Assembly: GCA_020425835.1 (NCBI GenBank) | Contig: JAGQRC010000079.1 | Span: 1-9,725 of the forward strand | Direction: 5' to 3' | Length of the DNA stretch: 9,725 bases | Origin: Planctomycetota bacterium | GTDB lineage: Bacteria > Planctomycetota > UBA8108 > UBA1146 > JAJFFE01 | Shown here: one piece after another, positions 1 through 6,107 of the stretch | Position numbering within the stretch: the first letter of the stretch is position 1 | Layout of the letters: every line of letters begins with the position of its first letter | Notes under the pieces: model-generated | Told to the model about the DNA's origin: nothing | The model's input: the letters and a program-made list of their open reading frames with translations, nothing else | Database searches by the model: none | Program-made: the position numbers and the translations under genes

Positions 1-985
1 CGCCGTCGATCGTCCACTCATAGCGCCCTTCGTCGTATCTCCCTCCATGACACTCGCGCTCGGCTCCGTCGGATCCGGTGATCGCGATCTCCGGGAAGGT
101 GAGCTCATGCACCCGAACCGACCCGGTGACCGATCGTCCGGGCGACAAGCGAAGGAGGAGCTCGGCCCCTGGCGAGAACGGAAGCTCGACGATGCTCGCG
201 TACCCGGGAACCTCCACGGACACCCGGGCGCGCACGGTCGGTCCTTCCGTGTCGTAGCGACCCATCGGGAGCACGAAAGCGCCGTCTTCGGCGGAGGTGA
301 TACTCCACCACGTCGGCAGCTCCTGTCCGGCGACGAACGTGTCGATCTTCAGTTGCGCCGAGATCCCGTCGCCCTCCGGCGTGAACAGCGTTCCGCGAAC
401 GACCACCGGCTTCTCTTCGAGCCGGACATCGCCCATCGAGAGCTCCCCCACCGGAAGGCGGCGAGGGAGTTCGCGAATCGCTTCGACCGCGGGTGGGATG
501 TACCACTCGAAGGTTCGGTTTGGTGGATACCCGGGCTGGATCACCATCAGCCCGTCGGTGTCCGGCGCCGCGCCGTGCATGGTGTAGCGGAACACCCCAT
601 CTTCGTCGGTCGACAACCACTCGCCCCAGACGTGCACCCCGTAACGCAACTGGAACCGGATGCCGGTACTCGCCGCCACCTCTCCGCTCTCGTCGAGGAG
701 ACGACCCACCAGCTCACAGGCTCGGTCCCAGGGCACGGCTTCGAGCGTTTCGGTTGTTCCATGAGATCGGACGATGTCGTCGCTGGGCACGCTCGGTCCG
801 GCGGCCGCGCGCCCCGGCTCTCGGACCGCGTCGGTCGGAGGGACGGGACGATGGCCATCGTGCTCCGGTGTCATCGGCAACCCCGGACCTCGTTCCCGAG
901 ACAGCGCCCCCTGGCTCCCGAGCCAGAAGCCCCCGCTGAAGCCGAGCAACACGCCGATAACGACCCAGGTAATGCGACACCGCAA
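1..985 (-). CDS. Membrane-anchored carboxypeptidase-regulatory-like repeat protein, C-terminus cut off by window edge
   Basis: The minus-strand frame read from 985 down to 1 has no stop, so the gene is partial: 328 whole codons are present and the C-terminus lies beyond the left edge. The TTG start at 985-983 is chosen because GGGAGG (997-992) sits six bases upstream; a GTG at 1012 in the same frame has no such site. Residues 5-23 (ITWVVIGVLLGFSGGFWLG) form one hydrophobic helix behind an Arg-rich start, giving a signal anchor. A Pro/Gly/Ala-rich linker follows to about residue 75. Then come beta-rich stretches of about 90 residues, such as 'CELVGRLLDESGEV', 'VVVRGTLFTPEGDGI' and 'SVTGSVRV', which resemble carboxypeptidase regulatory-like (Ig-like) domains common in planctomycete envelope proteins. 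No catalytic motif is visible. The likely site is the outer face of the cytoplasmic membrane, role unknown. Frame and strand are secure; the domain call is by pattern only. It is transcribed divergently from the phosphoesterase gene. Confidence 0.75.
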   Translation of the reverse strand, partial: MRCRITWVVIGVLLGFSGGFWLGSQGALSRERGPGLPMTPEHDGHRPVPPTDAVREPGRAAAGPSVPSDDIVRSHGTTETLEAVPWDRACELVGRLLDESGEVAASTGIRFQLRYGVHVWGEWLSTDEDGVFRYTMHGAAPDTDGLMVIQPGYPPNRTFEWYIPPAVEAIRELPRRLPVGELSMGDVRLEEKPVVVRGTLFTPEGDGISAQLKIDTFVAGQELPTWWSITSAEDGAFVLPMGRYDTEGPTVRARVSVEVPGYASIVELPFSPGAELLLRLSPGRSVTGSVRVHELTFPEIAITGSDGAERECHGGRYDEGRYEWTIDG

Positions 986-1133
986 AGCTGACCTCCCGCG
1001 CGAGCGTATCACAGAGCACGAGGGAGACGCGCGTCGAAAGCGCACCGCGACCGAGTCTTCATCATTCCGATCGATGCGACCCCTTCGGTCGATTAGCCTG
1101 AGCGTTTCTTGCCTCCGGAGAAGATCGAGTCCC
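986..1133. other. Divergent intergenic region
   Basis: This 148-bp gap lies between the minus-strand membrane-protein gene and the plus-strand phosphoesterase gene, so promoters for both should lie here. I see no convincing -35/-10 pair in either direction. A small inverted repeat, CGACC-(5)-GGTCG, lies at 1077-1091. GGAG at 1117-1120 is the nearest Shine-Dalgarno-like sequence to the ATG at 1134, at a rather long 13-base spacing. Confidence 0.4.
992..997 (-). promoter_or_regulatory. Shine-Dalgarno site that selects a TTG start
   Basis: On the minus strand this reads GGGAGG, with six bases before the TTG at 985. It is the strongest ribosome-binding site near this gene and is the reason for preferring TTG over the upstream in-frame GTG at 1012. 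Confidence 0.65.
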
Positions 1134-2156
1134 ATGTCGATTCACGTCGTCCTCTTCGCCGACTCGCACCTCGGGTTCGACGACCCGGTGCGTCCGACGA
1201 CGCAACGCCGTCGTCGTGGGGACGACTTCTTCGCGAACTACCTCCGCGTCGTCGATCACGTGCTGAGCGAACGTCCCGACCTGGTCGTTCACGGCGGCGA
1301 TCTCTTCTGTCGGAGCCGAGTCCCCGCGCGAGTCGTCGATCGGGCATACGAACCACTCGTGAGCATCGCGGCGAGCGGGATACCGGTCGTCATCGTTCCC
1401 GGGAACCACGAACGCTCTCGGCTTCCGGAGTCGCTCTGGCTCGGCGTCCCGAACCTCCTCGTGTTCCGTGAACCCTCGACGTTTCTCTTCGACTGTCGCG
1501 GCACCTCCGTCGCGGTTTCCGGGTTCCCGTTCGTGCGCCGCGTCCGCGACGCCTTCCCGGACATGCTCGAGCAGACCGGTTGGCACGCCGCGTCCGCCGA
1601 CGTCCGCGTTCTTTGCCTGCACCAAACGGTCGAGGGTGCGACGGTGGGACCGAAGGATCACATCTTCCGATCGGGAAACGACGTCATCCCTTGGCGCGCG
1701 ATCCCCGCGGAGTTGCCGCTCGTCCTCGCCGGCCACATCCACCGTCGACAAGTGCTCACCCGGAGCGAGACGCGCCGCGTGATCTACCCCGGATCGATCG
1801 AGCGCACCTCGTTCGCAGAGAAGAACGAGGTGAAGGGCTTCTACGACCTGCGCATCGACACCCGACCGGGCTTCCTCGAGTCGACGCGCTTCGTTCCGCT
1901 GGCCACTCGGCCGATGGTCGATCTCGAGCTGCGGGCGTCGCCTGACGATGTCCGGGAAGAGATCGCGTCAAGCGTGGCCGAGATCGATTCCGAAGCCGTT
2001 GTCCGGGTTCGGTGGCCCGCCGTACCGATCGACGTCGCGCAGCGCACGCTCACCGCGAGCTTCCTGAGGTGCACGTTCCCGCCGACGATGAACGTGCAGC
2101 TCCCCCTCGAGCTCCGCCGACCGCGCCGCGCGCCGGACCGGGAGCCGGTGTCGTGA
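1134..2156 (+). CDS. SbcD/Mre11-like metallophosphoesterase (predicted DNA nuclease)
   Basis: 340 residues. The sequence carries the calcineurin-like phosphoesterase motifs in order: D10-x-H12 in 'LFADSHLG', G55-D56 in 'HGGDLF', G90-N91-H92-E93, H163 in 'CLHQTVEG', and G200-H201-I202-H203. These match the seven metal ligands and the catalytic His of Mre11/SbcD, so a two-metal (Mn-type) nuclease acting on DNA in the cytoplasm is likely. The segment after about residue 255 has the beta-alpha-beta character of the Mre11/SbcD capping domain. SbcD proteins are usually near 400 residues, so this is on the short side. The ATG at 1134 is chosen because homology begins at once (MSIHVVLFADSHLG); the open frame upstream to 774 is low-complexity and overlaps the divergent gene. 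The stop shares a base with the next gene's ATG, so the two are probably translationally coupled. No SbcC/Rad50 ATPase is adjacent. The superfamily is certain; the exact substrate is not. Confidence 0.9.
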   Translation: MSIHVVLFADSHLGFDDPVRPTTQRRRRGDDFFANYLRVVDHVLSERPDLVVHGGDLFCRSRVPARVVDRAYEPLVSIAASGIPVVIVPGNHERSRLPESLWLGVPNLLVFREPSTFLFDCRGTSVAVSGFPFVRRVRDAFPDMLEQTGWHAASADVRVLCLHQTVEGATVGPKDHIFRSGNDVIPWRAIPAELPLVLAGHIHRRQVLTRSETRRVIYPGSIERTSFAEKNEVKGFYDLRIDTRPGFLESTRFVPLATRPMVDLELRASPDDVREEIASSVAEIDSEAVVRVRWPAVPIDVAQRTLTASFLRCTFPPTMNVQLPLELRRPRRAPDREPVS

Positions 2157-3109
2157 TGCGGCCCGCCGACCACCCCGCGCTCGTCGCGGAGATTCGCGAG
2201 AAGGTCCCGGATCGGCCCGGCGTCTACCTCTTCTCCGCGGCGGACGGTCAGCTCCTCTACGTCGGGAAGTCGGTCCACCTGAAGCGGCGGATGCTCGGCT
2301 ACTTCTCCCGGGACCTGGCCCGCTTCGAGACGCGGTTGCGCCGGATGATCCACGCGATCGCTTCGTACGATTACCGCGTCACCGACGGAGAGCTGGAGGC
2401 CTTGCTCCTGGAGGACGCGCTCATCAAGGAGCGCTGGCCGGTTCACAACACGCAGCAGCGGGAGTATCTCGAGTACGAGTCCCTCGCGCTCACGGAAGAC
2501 GAGTATCCGACGGGACACCGGATCGGTCACGAGGAGCGAGAGCGATACCGTCACGTGTACGGCCCGTTCAAGGATCGACAGTTCGTCGACGAACTCCTCC
2601 CGGTGATTCGCCACGCCTTCCTGCTCCGGTCGTGCGGTGATCCTCTGCCGGATCGCGCCTGTCTCGAACTCGACGCCGGGCGCTGCGAGGGTCCGTGTGT
2701 CGGAAGGGTCACCCCAGAAACCTACGGCGTGCACGTCGAGGAGGCCCGGGCGTTCCTCGAGGGCAGAGAGTCCATCGCGGTGGAGCGTCTGGAGGAGGAA
2801 ATGCACCGCGAAGCCGCAGCGCGTCGGTTCGAGAAGGCGGCACGACTCCGAGATCGGATCGCGTTCTGCCGACGGTTCTGCCATCGTCAACGCTTCCTTC
2901 GCCGCTTCGCGCGCGAGCGCCTGCGTATCCGCGACGGAGCGCGATCGCATCTCTTTCTCGGCGGTCGCTGGCTCCACCCGGACGCGCCGACGACCGCACG
3001 CAGCGATGACCCCCGTTTCGTCGCGGACCGCGGCAACATCGTCTACCGCTGGTTGCAGCGAGAGACACAGAGCCCGAGTCGGGCGCCCGAGCGAGGCGGG
3101 GCGGTCTGA
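2156..3109 (+). CDS. Half-length UvrC/Cho-like GIY-YIG endonuclease with Cys cluster and UVR motif
   Basis: 317 residues. The GIY-YIG domain occupies about residues 16-100: G22-V-Y24, Y35-V-G37-K38, R44/R45, E86 in 'ALLLEDALIKE', and N98, all placed as in the UvrC N-terminal nuclease that makes the 3' incision in nucleotide excision repair. Four cysteines follow at 160, 169, 177 and 181, the pattern that in UvrC has been reported to hold a [4Fe-4S] cluster. A UVR motif lies at about 213-235 ('EAAARRFEKAARLRDRI'), which in UvrC contacts UvrB. The protein then ends: the UvrC RNase H-like nuclease and helix-hairpin-helix domains are absent. Length resembles Cho, but Cho is described as lacking the UvrB-binding domain, so this is intermediate. 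The ATG at 2156 overlaps the previous stop by one base; GTG at 2153 is also possible, with GGAG at 2141-2144. It may be a Cho-type auxiliary incision enzyme or a partner of the phosphoesterase. Confidence 0.88.
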   Translation: MRPADHPALVAEIREKVPDRPGVYLFSAADGQLLYVGKSVHLKRRMLGYFSRDLARFETRLRRMIHAIASYDYRVTDGELEALLLEDALIKERWPVHNTQQREYLEYESLALTEDEYPTGHRIGHEERERYRHVYGPFKDRQFVDELLPVIRHAFLLRSCGDPLPDRACLELDAGRCEGPCVGRVTPETYGVHVEEARAFLEGRESIAVERLEEEMHREAAARRFEKAARLRDRIAFCRRFCHRQRFLRRFARERLRIRDGARSHLFLGGRWLHPDAPTTARSDDPRFVADRGNIVYRWLQRETQSPSRAPERGGAV

Positions 3110-3125
3110 ACCGTGGTGCTCGTGC

Positions 3126-3158
3126 GCCGAAGCGCCGCTCCTCGAAGGAGTCTTCGGC
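3126..3158 (+). terminator. Hairpin downstream of the nuclease operon, possible terminator
   Basis: GCCGAAG (3126-3132) pairs with CTTCGGC (3152-3158), and inside it CTCC/GGAG can pair around a short loop. It begins 16 bases after the nuclease stop codon. No T-run follows, so it is not a textbook intrinsic terminator; it may be an RNA-end-protecting or weak termination structure. Confidence 0.35.
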
Positions 3159-3193
3159 CGTAATCCCGACGGGTCTCGCTCCTCCTGTTGCGT

Positions 3194-3222
3194 CGAAACG
3201 GGAGTCCTTCGACTCCGTCTCG
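3194..3222 (+). promoter_or_regulatory. Hairpin just upstream of the ribosome-binding site
   Basis: The arms at 3194-3205 and 3212-3222 can form about 10-11 base pairs with one mismatch and one bulge around a CCTTCG loop. The structure ends two bases before the AGGGA Shine-Dalgarno (3225-3229) of the FG-GAP gene starting at 3237. In the transcript it could hold the ribosome-binding site open or act as a stability or attenuation element. Pairing is seen by eye; function is inferred. Confidence 0.35.
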
Positions 3223-3236
3223 AAAGGGAAGCGACG

Positions 3237-4646
3237 ATGAAGACGTTTCTGGTCATGGGTTGCGTCGTCCTGGGCCTGGGCACGTTCTCCGATGCCCAGG
3301 TCTTCCGCCGAGGCGACGTCAACGCCGATGCGGTCGTGGATCTGGGAGACGCGATCACCGCGCTCGGACACCTCTTCGGGTCGCAGGCGATCCCCTGTGC
3401 CGATGCCGCCGACACGAACGACGACGGCCATCTCGATGTGGGCGATCCCATCACCCTGCTCTCGTTCCTCTTCACGTCGGGGCCAACTCCACCGCCGCCG
3501 TTCCCGAGTTGTGGCTCGGACCCGACACCTGATCTCCTCGGCTGCATCGCACCACCCGATCCGTGCCCGCGGCCGATCCCGTTCGCCGACCCCGTCGAGC
3601 TGGTTCCGCTGAATCCCGGGTTTCCGGATGGTCTTCCCGCCATCGACGCGCTCGCCGCAGCCGACGTCGACGGCGACGGATCGATCGACCTGCTCGTCGG
3701 AGGCGACGCGAGTTTTCCCGGCGCAGGGACCAGCCTCCACTGGATCCCGGGTTACGGCGACGGCACGTTCGGGGCGCGCGTCGAGATCGAGTGGACGCTG
3801 ACCCCACCGCAAACGAGATCGATCGCCACTGGCGACCTCGACAACGATGGCGACGTCGACATCGTGACCAACGCCGGTCTTTACCTCGGCAACGGCGACG
3901 GCACCTTCCAGGTCCTCCCCGCTCCGGGCGGTGGTCCCGTCGACCTTGCGGACTTCGACCAGGACGGGTCCCTCGACTTGGTCTCCGTCCGACCATCGGG
4001 GATCGGCGTCCGGTTGGGCAACGGGGACGGCACCTTCGCGGTGGAGACGATCCTGCCCGCGAGCAGCAGTCTCTCCGGGGGCGAGGCGGGGATCGCGGCG
4101 CGCGACCTGAACCTCGACGGCATGGTCGACATCGTCGCCGGACAGTCCGGCATCTCCGCGTTCCTCGGCAACGGCGATGGCACGTTCGGAAGCGAGGTCT
4201 TCACGCCCGCGCCGATGGGGCAGCGCTCGCTCGTGCTCGGCAACGTCGACCTGGACGGACTTCTCGACGCCGTTCTCTCCGATCCCGGATCGAACCGCTC
4301 CTTCGCCCGATCGAGCAACGGCGACGGCAGCTTCGGTCCCTCGACCATCTGCGACTGGGGCCTCGGTGGACGCGCGGTGGTCATCGGTGACATCGACCTC
4401 GACGGAAGGCCGGACCTGGTCAGCGACGCTCTGAGCCTGTTGGCGGAGTACGCTCTCGGAACCGGCGACGGGACTTTCGACCCCGCCGTCGCCGTCCCGT
4501 TCGGCTCGGAACTGAGTTCGCTTCCCCTCGGCCTTCGTCCGCTCCTCGTCGACGTCGACGACGACGGAGACCTCGACCTGGTCGTCGGCGGAGGCGACTT
4601 CTTCGCCGGCGGGCATGTCATCTCCTTCGAGAACACCACTCGCTGA
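3237..4646 (+). CDS. Secreted dockerin-like / FG-GAP (VCBS) seven-repeat propeller protein
   Basis: 469 residues. The signal peptide is residues 1-20, with probable cleavage at SDA-Q21. Two dockerin-like EF-hand repeats follow: 'RGDVNADAVVDLGDAITALG' near 25-44 and 'DTNDDGHLDVGDPITLLSFL' at 59-78, each with Asp/Asn calcium-ligand patterns. A Pro-rich linker 'PPPPFPSCGSDPT' comes next, with cysteines at 54, 92, 103 and 110. From about residue 138 there are seven FG-GAP/VCBS repeats of the type 'DxDxDGxxDLV', five of them with a following '(L)GNGDGTF'-like turn, consistent with a seven-bladed calcium-binding beta-propeller. The ATG at 3237 has AGGGA seven bases upstream and starts directly with the signal peptide; the open frame further upstream overlaps the nuclease gene. 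It is predicted to be exported, with a role in adhesion, matrix or carbohydrate binding; no enzyme motif is seen. A related gene lies at 8268-9710 on the other strand. Confidence 0.9.
   Translation: MKTFLVMGCVVLGLGTFSDAQVFRRGDVNADAVVDLGDAITALGHLFGSQAIPCADAADTNDDGHLDVGDPITLLSFLFTSGPTPPPPFPSCGSDPTPDLLGCIAPPDPCPRPIPFADPVELVPLNPGFPDGLPAIDALAAADVDGDGSIDLLVGGDASFPGAGTSLHWIPGYGDGTFGARVEIEWTLTPPQTRSIATGDLDNDGDVDIVTNAGLYLGNGDGTFQVLPAPGGGPVDLADFDQDGSLDLVSVRPSGIGVRLGNGDGTFAVETILPASSSLSGGEAGIAARDLNLDGMVDIVAGQSGISAFLGNGDGTFGSEVFTPAPMGQRSLVLGNVDLDGLLDAVLSDPGSNRSFARSSNGDGSFGPSTICDWGLGGRAVVIGDIDLDGRPDLVSDALSLLAEYALGTGDGTFDPAVAVPFGSELSSLPLGLRPLLVDVDDDGDLDLVVGGGDFFAGGHVISFENTTR
3660..4646 (+). repeat. Seven degenerate in-gene FG-GAP/VCBS repeats
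   Basis: The coding sequence repeats about every 130-150 bases. Each unit holds a D-x-D-x-D-G-x-x-D loop; most also end in a 'GNGDGTF' turn, whose DNA (ggcaacggcgacggcacctt and near variants) recurs near 3889, 4018 and 4168. These are protein-domain repeats rather than mobile or regulatory DNA repeats. Confidence 0.75.
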
Positions 4647-4872
4647 CGTCCCGGGGCGCGACGAGGAGCTCCCAACGCCACTGAAGTCGATCGAGGCATT
4701 CGTATGGGAGCCCGTCCATCGCAGTCAGCCCGTCGAATGCGGTCGCTCCGGGGTCACTCAATGGAATCCACTGCGTCGTTCCGCTCGCGAGCTCGGAGCG
4801 TGCGATCAAGTTTCCGGGAATCGTCGAGTCCCCCGTAGCAGACTTCGGGAGGCACGGATAGCTTCGCGCCTC
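4647..4872. other. Intergenic region before the OmpA operon
   Basis: This 226-bp stretch should hold the terminator of the FG-GAP gene and the promoter of the OmpA-peptidase-lipoprotein operon; I can identify neither with confidence. GGGAGG at 4847-4852 is a strong Shine-Dalgarno-like sequence but lies 20 bases before the ATG at 4873. The minus strand is open through the whole gap and reads in a protein-like manner, so a decayed gene fragment is possible. Confidence 0.4.
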
Positions 4873-6105
4873 ATGGCCAAGCCGAGACCGAGCGGTGCAT
4901 CCCACTCCACGAAGACCGACGAGACCCGCATCTTCAAGGTGCGATCGCGGCGCGGTCGGCGCATCTTCATCGACGACTTCCACTTCCACACCGGGAGCTC
5001 GGTCTTCCTTCCGCGCGACCCGGCGGGTTCCCGCGAAGGCGTCGACACCCCTCGAGAGTTCTCCAACGATGCGTACTGGAATGCGATCGACGAGAGCCGA
5101 CCCGACTACGTCGATGCCGCGAAGGACGGTGAGTACGTGCCGCCGGAGGATGATGGCGGTGGGAGTTCCTCGTTCGTCGAAGCCAGCGGACTCGAGTTGA
5201 TCCTCGCCGGCCTCCGGGTCTTCGAGCGCCATCCCGACCATTCGTTGGTGGTGGCCGGCCACACGGACCGTGTCGGTTCGGCCTCCTCCAACGAGGCGCT
5301 CTCGGGAACCCGGGCGAAGAGTGTGGCCTCGGTCCTGTCCGGGGATCGTGCCGGCTATCTCGAGGCGACCCGGGCGCACGACAAGCCGGAGTCCGACGGC
5401 AGCATGCTCTCGTTCGCCGCCGAGACTCGCGGCTATCCGTGTGATCCCCAGGATCCGGCGCATCCGACCAAAGCCGAGATCCGGGCGTTCCAGGCCGCTT
5501 ACAACCGCGAGTTCGGCAAGGCGATCGGCGAAGATGGCATCGTCGGTGATCGAACCCGCGGCGCCTACTTCGACATCCTCGAGGACACCCTGGCACGACA
5601 GGCCGGCGGAGTGGAGGCCCTTGCCGCACTACGGGCCAAGACGCGATTCGTCGACGACCAGCGTCGCACGCTCCCCTGCGGCGAGCGCTTCCCGATCGAG
5701 CGCCCGGGCGAGGATGGCGTCGCCTCCGCGAAGAACCGGCGCGTCGAGCTCCTCTACTTCCCGCCCGCCTTCGAGCCGGATCTCTCGGTCGATGACATCG
5801 CGGAGCGCATCTACGATCGGCGACTGTTCCGGTTCGACGACCTCGATCCGACGACGCTGGAAGTCGCGAGCCCCGGATCCGCATCCGGCGCGCACGACGA
5901 GTTCCAGCTGGTCGAGGTCGCAGCGTCGGAGGGCGCCGACGAGACCGAGGAACCGCTCGAGACCCACATGACGCGGCTGCAGACGAGCGTGGATCCCGCG
6001 GACCCGTACGGCTTCATCGAGCCGTTCGGCTCGAGCTCTCCCGACGCGGGCAATCAGGCGGTCCGACGCTTCCCGAAGCCGCGCAACAATCCCGCAGTGG
6101 TGTAG
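4873..6105 (+). CDS. OmpA-like peptidoglycan-binding protein with inserted PG_binding_1-like domain
   Basis: 410 residues. The OmpA/MotB C-terminal domain starts near residue 33 ('IDDFHFHTGSSVFLP') and has the core 'VVAGHTDRVGS..N..LS..RA' at 126-148. D132 and R147 are 15 residues apart, the spacing of the two residues that bind diaminopimelate in OmpA. The fold's closing strand 'NRRVELLYF' (288-296) comes about 140 residues later. Between them lies a PG_binding_1-like segment (about 199-237: 'EIRAFQAAYN', 'EDGIVGDRTRGAY'). The tail (300-410) is acidic and has no recognised domain. No signal peptide or membrane helix is present, unusual for a protein expected to touch peptidoglycan. The ATG at 4873 is chosen as the first codon before charged sequence leading into the domain; its Shine-Dalgarno is poor, and the open frame upstream to 4615 overlaps the previous gene. 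It is first of a three-gene operon, two bases before the next gene. It may act as a cell-wall targeting or scaffold protein for that gene. Confidence 0.85.
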   Translation: MAKPRPSGASHSTKTDETRIFKVRSRRGRRIFIDDFHFHTGSSVFLPRDPAGSREGVDTPREFSNDAYWNAIDESRPDYVDAAKDGEYVPPEDDGGGSSSFVEASGLELILAGLRVFERHPDHSLVVAGHTDRVGSASSNEALSGTRAKSVASVLSGDRAGYLEATRAHDKPESDGSMLSFAAETRGYPCDPQDPAHPTKAEIRAFQAAYNREFGKAIGEDGIVGDRTRGAYFDILEDTLARQAGGVEALAALRAKTRFVDDQRRTLPCGERFPIERPGEDGVASAKNRRVELLYFPPAFEPDLSVDDIAERIYDRRLFRFDDLDPTTLEVASPGSASGAHDEFQLVEVAASEGADETEEPLETHMTRLQTSVDPADPYGFIEPFGSSSPDAGNQAVRRFPKPRNNPAVV

Positions 6106-6107
6106 CC

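Noticed and set aside
47..991. Plus-strand open frame of 314 codons across the left-edge gene
   Set aside because: Its product is Arg/His/Pro-rich low-complexity sequence with no domain, while the minus-strand frame over the same bases has a membrane helix, a Shine-Dalgarno site and regular beta-rich domains.
1077..1091. Inverted repeat CGACC-(5)-GGTCG as an operator
   Set aside because: A five-pair palindrome in GC-rich DNA is easily found by chance, and there is no second copy or promoter to tie it to.
774..1133. Upstream extension of the phosphoesterase frame
   Set aside because: Homology starts exactly at the ATG at 1134; the extension overlaps the divergent gene and is low-complexity.
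2156..3109. Full UvrC excinuclease
   Set aside because: The RNase H-like nuclease and helix-hairpin-helix domains are missing; only the N-terminal half is present.
2637..3236. Upstream extension of the FG-GAP frame into the nuclease gene
   Set aside because: The signal peptide begins at the ATG at 3237, with a well-placed AGGGA.
1841..3643. 600-codon minus-strand open frame opposite the nuclease genes
   Set aside because: It lies antisense to two genes with complete catalytic motifs. Long antisense frames are expected from strong GC bias at third codon positions; no motif seen.
2709..4616. 635-codon minus-strand open frame opposite the first FG-GAP gene
   Set aside because: Its repetitive Val/Glu/Asp-rich sequence is the mirror of the FG-GAP repeats on the plus strand.
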